From NCBI GenBank assembly GCA_023267515.1, contig JAHFNF010000015.1, positions 1 to 15,008 on the forward strand: a DNA stretch of 15,008 bases, given 5' to 3'. Numbering within the stretch: position 1 is the stretch's first letter; each line of letters opens with the position of its first letter. Under the pieces are notes generated by a model. The model saw only the letters and a program-made list of their open reading frames with translations, made no database searches and was not told where the DNA came from. The DNA is from Candidatus Nomurabacteria bacterium. GTDB lineage: Bacteria > Patescibacteriota > Minisyncoccia > Phycocordibacterales > UBA9973. Of this stretch, positions 1-7,500 are shown piece by piece. Position numbers and translations under genes: made by a program.

Positions 1-180
1 CTGAACTCTAACCCAAGCAAGGTGAGTCCTACTTCCACCGCTGGCACGCAGATGATAAGCATTGCTTCTACTCTTGATAGCTACAACAACGGTATCACCG
101 GTCCAGGGCATTGTGGAACCACCACATCCACGACCACTTCTGGCACGGGCGGAACCGGAGGCACGGTAATTCCTTCCTAG
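1..180 (+). CDS. C-terminal end of a secreted surface protein (5' part outside window)
   Basis: Frame 1 is open from the window edge to a TAG at 178-180 and gives the last 59 residues of a larger protein. The segment LDSYNNGITGPGHC resembles the end of the GFWxTH-type C-terminal domain of the giant protein at 4537-9834, which has SFASQLDAYNNSND at the matching place. The last 20 or so residues are a Thr/Ser/Gly-rich low-complexity tail. A strong hairpin terminator follows 12 bp after the stop. I infer a third member of the surface-protein cluster, on the opposite strand to the two giants. Its N-terminus and number of repeats cannot be seen. Function beyond a cell-surface role is unknown. Confidence 0.75.
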   Translation: MNSNPSKVSPTSTAGTQMISIASTLDSYNNGITGPGHCGTTTSTTTSGTGGTGGTVIPS

Positions 181-192
181 GTGTTTTAATTC

Positions 193-227
193 AAACAAAA
201 ATCCCGCGTAATGCGGGATTTTTGTTT
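193..227. terminator. bidirectional rho-independent terminator
   Basis: A perfect 15-bp stem (193-207 with 213-227) surrounds the 5-base loop GTAAT. The core is CCCGC/GCGGG, flanked by A-tracts on one side and T-tracts on the other. It lies between two convergent genes, the + strand gene ending at 180 and the minus-strand gene ending at 240. It has a U-run in either direction, so it can serve both. Confidence 0.9.
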
Positions 228-239
228 TGGTTTTTTTAA

Positions 240-3200
240 TTATCTCAGATTAGGATTTTTGCTCCAAGGAATCAGGGTTGCAGGAACAGGAAGTTGCAAA
301 TCGGGACACATTACATTCTTTGCTTCGTTCAAGCTGGTAAGATAGAAAATACCAGTTCCCTTTGTCAGACCCCAAGGTGCTAAAATTTTCTGATTATGAG
401 GTGGTGTCTCTTGGAATTTCTTTACAAAGTTTTCGGTGATCGGACCAAATTTACCGTCAACCGCTATATTTACTTTCAAGTAATCCATCAAGAATTTCTG
501 CAAAGCTTCTACTTTTGTAATATCATTCTTTACATATCCTTTGCGAAGATAAGCGAAGTCCACATCACAGATAGTGCTCGCGCCCAACACTTCTCCTTGT
601 GTCTTCGGAGGTAGAGAACCGCCAACGGAAGTATTATGTACACATTCTCCTCGGCCATTTAAATGCCTGCCAGTTGGCACCTCAGTTTGAAGACCGTCTA
701 TGTTTGGACAAATATCATTTTCAATTACGGGGTACGTACAAGATTCATCATCTTGGGTAGCACTGGAATTATAGTTTGTAGCTCTTGGATCCGTGCAACC
801 GAGAAGGAAGAAAGTATTGGTAATGGTGCAAGATTTAGTGCCACCGAGTGAAAGAGTGACAACACCATTTGAATCACAGTCTCCACTTATAGAACCAATA
901 TAATTCTCAGGACCAGTTTCGTAAATAGTATATTCCCCCGCAGAAAGATTGCTGTAAGATGTACCAATTGCTGAACCAGGTTGTGGACTTCCGTCTACAT
1001 CCTGTAGCTGACCGGTAGTAACGTGAATTTGGAAGTCAGATGGCAATTTGGTTCCGCCAACCACATTTTTTATTACGGTCAATCCTGGCGCAAGATCACT
1101 GTTTGTAATCGTGCAAGATTTTACATCACCGATTGCAAGAGTGATTTTCCCTTCTGCATCACAATCACCTGAAATTACACCGACATATCCTGTTGGATTT
1201 GTTTCACTCACAGTGTAAACTCCGGCAGAGTAAAGGTTTTCTTCTCCTGAGGTCACCTGATCACCATTAACAAATAACGGAACATCTGATACTTCAAGCA
1301 AACCGCCGTGAGTGTTGTGAATCACTTTTGTGACTGTAAGTTTTGGCGCAACATCTTCGTTTGTAATAGTACAAGAAATATTTTGACCTTCTGAGAGCGT
1401 CACTGTGCCTCCGATTTCAGATGGACATCCATCATCCCCTCCTATTGAAACAAAAGAATATCCAGTAAGACTAAGTTCCATAATTTCTATCGGAACATTA
1501 GCATTGACAGTAAGGGTCTGACCTGAATTTACAGCTGTTCCTCCAATTGATAGACCAAAATCGTCCGGCCCTTTTGTCCCACCGTAATTATTATTTACAA
1601 CCTTGGTTAAAGTAACTGTCGGTGCAATGTCATTATTGTTTACAGAACAATTTATTGAATCACCAACTTCTAAGGTGATAGTGTCTCCATCCTGAGTTCC
1701 TCCATCGCAAGACCACTCTGATCCTTGATAGCCAGTTGCTCCATCTTCTGAAAGAGTGTACGTTCCAGCATCAAGCGCTTGGGTTGAATCCCAAGATACT
1801 GGTGATCCGTTAATATAAGCTTGGAAATTGTCTTGAGTAGCAAGGCCACCATTATCATTGGTAACTCCTTTATGAAGTGTAAGACCAGGGGCAGTATCGT
1901 AATTCGTAAGAGTGCAGTTCTTTACATCGCCTAGTGCTAAGGAAACATTGCCATCTACATTACAATCCCCTCCGAAAACTCCATAATATCCTGATTGATT
2001 GTCTTCAGTTACATTATAAGTTCCGACTGAGTAGGTATTTTGTTCACCTGAGGTCACTGACGTCCCATCTACATAAAGAGGGAAATCAGAAACAACCATA
2101 GTGCCACCGTGAGTATTTTCTACAGTCTTGGTGACAGTCAGCTTCGGCGCGATATCATCGTTAGTGATAGTGCAAGTCTTGGATTCTCCGTTTGCAATAT
2201 CCCCTGAGCAATCCTCTCCGAGGGTCTTTTGGTAACCAGTTGAAGAAACTTCGTCTGCATTGTACGAGCCAGCATCAAGAGTAACAGTGACACCAGTTTC
2301 AGAACCATTGAAAGAAGTAGAGGAAACATTTCCGCCGATAACATTCATTATAAAATCAATCGCTTCTTTAAGTCCGCCAAAATTATTATTAACGTGTTTT
2401 ATTACTGTAAGATTGGCTGGTTTATCATTGTTCGTAATTTCACAAGTTTTGTTTTCACCGACAGAAAGAGTAAATGAACCATCAGCCGCACAATTTCCGC
2501 TCCAACCAGATGCAGTATAAGCAGCAGGATTGGAAACTTCACTAGCAGTGTAAGAACCGGCGTTAAAACCAGTTGCGTCACCGCTTGAAACACTGGTGCC
2601 GTTCACAGAAAGAGGAAAATCAGAAACGCTTGCTGAACCGCCATTGTCATTCACGACGTGCTTTACGAGAGTAATGGTTGGTTGAATATCGTTGTTAGTT
2701 ATAGTGCAAGATTTTACATCACCGACTGCAAGAGTGATAGAACCGTTCGCTGAACAATCTCCGGAAATAGCACTGGTATAACCGGCACTAGAAGTTTCAG
2801 AAATAGTATAAGAACCAACGTTGAAACCATTTTGCACACCAGAAGTAACTCCAGTTGCATTCACAAATAGAGGGAAATCGGAAATTACTTTTGTCCCGCC
2901 ATTGTCGTTAGTAACAATCTTGGTGACAGTTAACTTTGGTTGAATGTCATTATTAGTTATTGTACAAGTCTTGTTTTTACCAAGTGCAAGTGTGATTGTT
3001 CCGTCAGGATTGCAATCCCCTCCCCATGTTCCAGCAGAGTAACCTGTAAGATTTGTCTCAGATGCAGTGTGTGATCCGACAGATACTATCTGAGCGGAAT
3101 CCCAAGTTACATTACTTCCATCTATTTTCCCTTGAAAGCTTGCTGTGGTAGCGATACCACCGTTATCATTGGTAACTGTCTTAATAAGAGTTAGGTGAGG

Positions 3201-3704
3201 AATAAAACTGGCGCAATCCGGGTCATCTAGATCTATTAGCGTGTCCCCATCATTGTCTATACCATCTGAACAAAGGATAAGTGTATTTTCAGCTGGGGGA
3301 ATAATAACATCACCAGTTGTAGCTGATGTACCAGATGTGGCTGCTCCTCCGTGATGCTCTCTTACCGTATAACGATAAATTGAACTCGGGGTTAACCCAG
3401 TATCAATGTGACTACCAGTAGGATAAATTGGGAGAAAGTTGCTTATCTGTTCAAAAATTGGTGTACCAGAAGTGTCTGGGGTACATCCTGTCCCTGAGCA
3501 ACGCCAAATATATAAATCATGTTGAGCGAGAGATGAACTTGTAGTACTTGTGCTAGTCCAAGTTAAAGTTACAGAGCTACTAGATAAAGCTGTTGCTGTA
3601 AAACCAATTGTTGATCCGACAGTATGCGCTGATGCACTATAAGCTGGCGCGAAAAGTGCTATTGCTAATACGACCGGAAGAAAACGTGATAATATTTTTT
3701 TCAT
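240..3704 (-). CDS. giant secreted repeat protein with 9 CnaB/SpaA-like domains and a peptidoglycan-binding-like C-terminus
   Basis: This is a 1154-residue secreted protein. Residues 1-26 are a signal peptide (MKKILSRF, hydrophobic core, cleavage after ASA). Residues 27-135 look like a fibronectin-III-type domain. At about 146-165 there is an Asp-rich CSDGIDNDGDTLID calcium-binding-like motif. Residues 169-966 hold nine domains of 85-95 residues (LTxxKxVxNDNGG ... SExxxxGY ... GDC ... CTITNND), a prealbumin/CnaB-like pattern. Each keeps Lys, Glu, Asn and two Cys. The tail has a GCTDPRATNYN motif (969 on), CPNIDGLQ (about 999) and, at about 1052-1098, a PG_binding_1-like helix pattern ending DGKFGPITENFVKKFQ. 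There is no LPXTG anchor. The TAA is at 240-242. The start is the only ATG giving a signal peptide; it has no Shine-Dalgarno but has a good promoter about 80 nt upstream. I infer a wall-attached fibre or adhesin; the ligand is unknown. Confidence 0.9.
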   Translation of the reverse strand: MKKILSRFLPVVLAIALFAPAYSASAHTVGSTIGFTATALSSSSVTLTWTSTSTTSSSLAQHDLYIWRCSGTGCTPDTSGTPIFEQISNFLPIYPTGSHIDTGLTPSSIYRYTVREHHGGAATSGTSATTGDVIIPPAENTLILCSDGIDNDGDTLIDLDDPDCASFIPHLTLIKTVTNDNGGIATTASFQGKIDGSNVTWDSAQIVSVGSHTASETNLTGYSAGTWGGDCNPDGTITLALGKNKTCTITNNDIQPKLTVTKIVTNDNGGTKVISDFPLFVNATGVTSGVQNGFNVGSYTISETSSAGYTSAISGDCSANGSITLAVGDVKSCTITNNDIQPTITLVKHVVNDNGGSASVSDFPLSVNGTSVSSGDATGFNAGSYTASEVSNPAAYTASGWSGNCAADGSFTLSVGENKTCEITNNDKPANLTVIKHVNNNFGGLKEAIDFIMNVIGGNVSSTSFNGSETGVTVTLDAGSYNADEVSSTGYQKTLGEDCSGDIANGESKTCTITNDDIAPKLTVTKTVENTHGGTMVVSDFPLYVDGTSVTSGEQNTYSVGTYNVTEDNQSGYYGVFGGDCNVDGNVSLALGDVKNCTLTNYDTAPGLTLHKGVTNDNGGLATQDNFQAYINGSPVSWDSTQALDAGTYTLSEDGATGYQGSEWSCDGGTQDGDTITLEVGDSINCSVNNNDIAPTVTLTKVVNNNYGGTKGPDDFGLSIGGTAVNSGQTLTVNANVPIEIMELSLTGYSFVSIGGDDGCPSEIGGTVTLSEGQNISCTITNEDVAPKLTVTKVIHNTHGGLLEVSDVPLFVNGDQVTSGEENLYSAGVYTVSETNPTGYVGVISGDCDAEGKITLAIGDVKSCTITNSDLAPGLTVIKNVVGGTKLPSDFQIHVTTGQLQDVDGSPQPGSAIGTSYSNLSAGEYTIYETGPENYIGSISGDCDSNGVVTLSLGGTKSCTITNTFFLLGCTDPRATNYNSSATQDDESCTYPVIENDICPNIDGLQTEVPTGRHLNGRGECVHNTSVGGSLPPKTQGEVLGASTICDVDFAYLRKGYVKNDITKVEALQKFLMDYLKVNIAVDGKFGPITENFVKKFQETPPHNQKILAPWGLTKGTGIFYLTSLNEAKNVMCPDLQLPVPATLIPWSKNPNLR
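807..3200 (-). repeat. array of 9 tandem prealbumin/CnaB-like domain repeats
   Basis: The array codes for nine head-to-tail repeats of about 255-285 bp inside the 1154-aa protein, with no linkers between domains. In protein order I see several sublineages. Repeats 2, 3, 5 and 8 have SDxPLxV. Repeat 4 has the ECSG-like CSGDIANGESKTC form. Repeat 1 has FQGKIDGSNVTW. Repeat 7 has GLSIGGTAVNSG and an extra CPSE turn. Repeat 6 joins the front of the repeat-1 type to the back of another type (WSCDGGTQ). Repeat 9 has an insertion. Sequence drift at DNA level is high, so the array is old rather than a recent slippage product. Confidence 0.9.
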
Positions 3705-3790
3705 AATTTATAAAAACTAACGTTAATAAAGACGACTTTTAATAAAATTAATAAAAATGGAACACTTTTTAAACACTTTGATTTTTTAGG

Positions 3791-3819
3791 AGTTTAGCAC
3801 AGCGCTAGAAACTTGTCAA
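3791..3819 (-). promoter_or_regulatory. sigma70-like promoter of the 1154-aa surface gene
   Basis: Read on the minus strand, a perfect TTGACA (3814-3819) is followed by a 17-bp spacer and TGC-TAAACT (-10 at 3791-3796, with the TG of an extended -10). The predicted start of transcription is near 3784, leaving a leader of about 80 nt before the ATG at 3704. The leader is AT-rich and has no clear ribosome-binding site. Confidence 0.75.
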
Positions 3820-3873
3820 GTACGTTGGGGATATCCGGTGGATGAGTGTGAATAACCAAAAACACCGAGTAAA

Positions 3874-3882
3874 TGATATAGT
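3874..3882 (+). promoter_or_regulatory. extended -10 promoter of the DedA-family gene
   Basis: TGA-TATAGT matches the extended -10 form TGnTATAAT at 8 of the 9 positions counting n as free. No good -35 is seen. Transcription would begin near 3889, 7 nt before the ATG at 3896. That places the earlier in-frame ATG (3842) outside the message. Confidence 0.5.
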
Positions 3883-3895
3883 ATATGGCAAGATT

Positions 3896-4495
3896 ATGTC
3901 AGCAACAGGAGACTTAATAAAACAACTTGGAAATTTATCATATTTTGGCATATTGGGTGTATCAATTATCGCCAATGTAATAGTTCCCTTTCCAGAAGAA
4001 ATCGTGCTTTTAGGACTCGGGTACTTGGCCGGCACCGGCCGAGTGCATCTTTTGATTTTAATGCCGATAGTCATCAGCGGGCTACTTTTAAGTGATGTGG
4101 TAATGTTTACCCTCTCAAAAAAAGGCAACCGTTTGGTAAAAAAATTTTACGAGAAAATATTCTCCAAAAAATTGGAGCCGAGGCGCGAATGGCTAGAAAC
4201 CCATATTGATAAGGTTATTTTTTTCTCTCGCTTTTTAGTCCAACTTCGTTTTTTAGGACCATTTTTAGCAGGCCAAATGCATATCACTTTAAAACGCTTT
4301 CTTAAATACGAAATAGCCGCACTTCTGATTTATGTGCCTCTTTACCTCTGGGTAGGATTTTATTTCAGAAATAGGATTGAATTCATCGCCAGTGGTATAG
4401 GCGCAGTTAAAAATATCATCTTGATTGCTGTTGGCATTGGCATACTAATATCGCTTTCAAAATTAATCCGACGAAAAGCCCTCAATATAAAATGA
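3896..4495 (+). CDS. DedA-family (SNARE-associated / VTT domain) membrane protein
   Basis: This is an integral membrane protein of 199 residues with the DedA/VTT pattern. It has a first hydrophobic re-entrant region with PFPEEIVLLGLGYLAG (about residues 30-45), a basic cytoplasmic stretch, and the family signature FFSRFLVQLRFLGPFLAGQM (about 110-129). Two more membrane segments and a basic tail follow. DedA proteins are linked to membrane homeostasis and lipid (undecaprenyl- or phospholipid-) flipping; the substrate here cannot be read from the sequence. An upstream in-frame ATG at 3842 would add 18 residues, but a TGA-TATAGT box lies inside that extension, so I prefer 3896. The gene sits alone between two minus-strand giant surface genes and ends inside a strong terminator hairpin. 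Confidence 0.85.
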   Translation: MSATGDLIKQLGNLSYFGILGVSIIANVIVPFPEEIVLLGLGYLAGTGRVHLLILMPIVISGLLLSDVVMFTLSKKGNRLVKKFYEKIFSKKLEPRREWLETHIDKVIFFSRFLVQLRFLGPFLAGQMHITLKRFLKYEIAALLIYVPLYLWVGFYFRNRIEFIASGIGAVKNIILIAVGIGILISLSKLIRRKALNIK

Positions 4496-4525
4496 AAAAC
4501 CCCCGTGCGGGGGTTTTTCATTTTA
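4488..4525. terminator. bidirectional rho-independent terminator
   Basis: A perfect 17-bp stem (4488-4504 with 4509-4525) surrounds the loop GTGC, with a CCCCC/GGGGG core and A/T flanks. It overlaps the stop codon of the DedA-family gene (TGA 4493-4495). It also follows the minus-strand giant gene ending at 4537, so both convergent genes can use it. Confidence 0.92.
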
Positions 4526-4536
4526 ACTATTCAAGT

Positions 4537-7500
4537 TTATGGAAGTATATTCCAGAAAGCTAGGCTGCTGTTTGCCAAAGATTGTGAAGTCTTAGGGGTT
4601 GCAGAACCTTGTCCGGAAATCGCGATCGCGTCATTGCTATTGTTGTAGGCGTCAAGCTGTGATGCAAATGATTGGATCAAAGCTGTATTCGTCCCTGCCC
4701 AAGCAGCGGCAGCATTAGCAAGCATCGTCGCTGTTCCCGCACTGCAAGTAAATGCCTTGCAGTTTAGCTCCGCACCGAGCCATTGCTGGAGCATTTGTAT
4801 ACGAGCTTTATCAAGTGCAGTACGTTGTGCCCCAGTAGTGGTCTTTGGAATACTTGCGTAGAATCCAGCAAATAATTTGGAAGTGCTATCAATAACATGG
4901 GTTCCAATTGTCAGTGGATTAATCCCTGCAAAAACTCCGGATGTATAAGTAGTGTGTGTCTGCCAGAAACCAATCGTCCGAGTCGCGTGCGGAAGATCGT
5001 TGTTTGTAATGGTGCAAGTCTTTGTCTCCCCATTTGCAATTGTTCCTGAGCAATCTGCGCTCATTGTCTTGACGTATCCGGCGCTTGAAACTTCGTCCGC
5101 AGTGTAAGCACCAGCATTCAAGGTGACGTTTACGCCTGATTCATTTCCGGCAAAATTATTTGTTGAGAGGTTTGTGCCAGTCAAATGCATTGTAAAGTCA
5201 CCAGCGACAGCCACATCTCCATCATCATTAATCACGTGCTTGATAACGATAAGGTGAGCTGGTTGATCATCATTAGTGATAGTGCAAGTTTTTGTCTGTC
5301 CTAATGCAATCGTGCCAGCACAATCTGTGGAAGCAGATGCTTGCGTGTAGCCGGTAAGGGAACTTTCAGTGACAGTATAAGCACCAGGGGTAACAATCTT
5401 AGTTGTACCAGGATTTTCCGCCCCGGCGAATGAGTTGCCACCAGTCGCTGTCACTCCCCCGATATTCATCGTGAATGCTCCCGCAACTGCTGTACCACCG
5501 TTGTCGTTGATTACGTGCTTGATCACTATCAAGTGTGCAGGAATATCATCATTTGTTATTGTGCAAGCTTTCACATCAGCAAGCCCTAGGGTGACAGCGC
5601 CATTTGGAGCGCAGTCGCCGGAAATCACAGAGCTGTAACCGGAATCAGTAGTTTCAGAAACAGTATATGAGCCTGCGTTGAAGTTATTTTGGACACCAGA
5701 GACTACTCCGGTTGCATTTACGAACAGTGGGAAGTCTGAAACTACTTTTGTTCCGCCGTTGTCGTTAATGACAATCTTGGTGACGGTCAATTTTGGAGAA
5801 ATATCGTCGTTTGTTATTTCACAAGTTTTAACGTCTCCAATCCCGAGTGTTACGGATCCATTAGCAGAGCAGTCTCCGCTCCAAGATGAAGCGGCATAAC
5901 CTGTCTGTGAAGTTTCAGAAGCAGTGTATGATCCTGCGTCAAATCCATTTTGCACTCCCGATACTACTCCTGTTGCGTTAACGAACAGTGGGAAGTCTGA
6001 AACAACTTTTGTTCCACCGTTGTCATTCACAACGTGCTTGATCAAAGTAAGTTTTGGCTGAATATCATCGTTTGTAATCGTACAAGTTTTGCTTTGACCA
6101 AGCGCAACTGTCGTATCGCCGTTTTGGTCACAATCGCCACTGAATCCTTCAAAGGCATACCCAGAAAATAATGTTTCGCCAGAAGTATAAGTGCCAGGAT
6201 TCACTGGTACTGGTGTTCCAGAAGTAGTAGCATTTCCTTCAAGGGTCAGAGCGAAGTCGTCTGGTTGTGCAGTTCCCCCATTATTATTAATGACAACCTT
6301 TACAACAGTAATGTACGCCTGTTGGTCATCATTAGTTATAGTACAAGTTGCTTCCTGTCCAAGACCTAATGTGATATTTGCTCCATTTTGCGTTCCGCCT
6401 ACACAGCTCCAAGCGGATGGAGTGTAGCCAGACATTGTCGTCTCACTTAGAGCGAATGTGTCAGCGAGTAACCCTGCCCCAGAATCAACTGGGCTCGTGC
6501 CAGAGATGTCATTTGTTCCGGTGCCATTTGCAGTCAGAGTGAAATCTGCAACAGTCGCAGATCCGCCATTGTCATTTATTACAACTTTTCTAAGGTGAAG
6601 AATTGGGGCAATATCATCGTTTGTGATGGTACAAGTAACAGTCTCACCTTCATCAAGCGTCACTGTGCCGCCCAAGATTGCCGGACATTTTGCATCGCCA
6701 GTAAGCGATACGAAATTATATCCTGCTAGCCCTGCTTCATTGAGAGCGATAGCCTGATTGGAATTTACAGAAGAATTAACTCCGGAGTTTACAGCATTTC
6801 CTCCGACAGTAAGACCAAAATCATTTATACCGGCAGTGCCACCGTTATTATTGATTACTACTTTGTTTAAGATGATATGAGCTGGTTGATCATTGTTCGT
6901 AATCGTACAGGCTTTTACATCTCCTAGGTTAAGGGTAACAGATCCATTGGTAGCGCAGTCCCCTGTCCAAGACCCAGCGGTGTAACCTGTAAGATTTGTT
7001 TCAGAAGCGGTGTAAGAACCAGCGTTAAAATTATTTTGTACTCCGCTCGTTACGCCAGTAGCATTAACGAAAAGTGGGAAGTCAGAAACTACTGCGTTAC
7101 CACCGTTATCATTTACCACAATTTTTGTAAGCGTAAGCTTTGGTTGAATGTCATCATTGGTGATTGTACAAGTCTTTGTCTCGCCGAGCGCGATCGTACC
7201 AGAACAATCTGCAGAAAGAGTTTTGTCATAACCAGTGTGTGCTCCTTCATCTACTGTGTAGGCTCCGACAGTAGTCAGGGTATTATTTACCCCAGGAGAT
7301 TCTACTCCAGCAGCTACTGGAGTCCCTGTTGTGACACCAGAAATTGTCGTGGTGAAAGTGTTGGCTAGTGCTGTGCCACCGTTATCATTTATTACATGTT
7401 TAATAACGATGAGATGCGCTGGTTGATCATTGTTAGTGATAGTACAAGTAGCATTCTGAGCAAGAGAAAGTGTAATTGTTCCGTTGGCTGCACAATCTCC

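Noticed and set aside
580-640. Sortase signal in the 1154-aa protein (LPPKTQGE)
   Set aside because: It does not match LPXTG and is followed by a peptidoglycan-binding-like domain, not a hydrophobic tail with basic residues.
3813-3841. A + strand promoter for the DedA gene using TTGTCA at 3813
   Set aside because: No -10-like hexamer lies at 16-18 bp. The sequence is the reverse complement of the TTGACA box used by the minus-strand gene.
7036-7368. Opposite-strand open frames within the giant repeat genes (also 2260-2520, 9611-9928 and others)
   Set aside because: They follow the codon structure of the coding strand, have no family features or promoters, and appear wherever repeat codons lack certain bases on the other strand.
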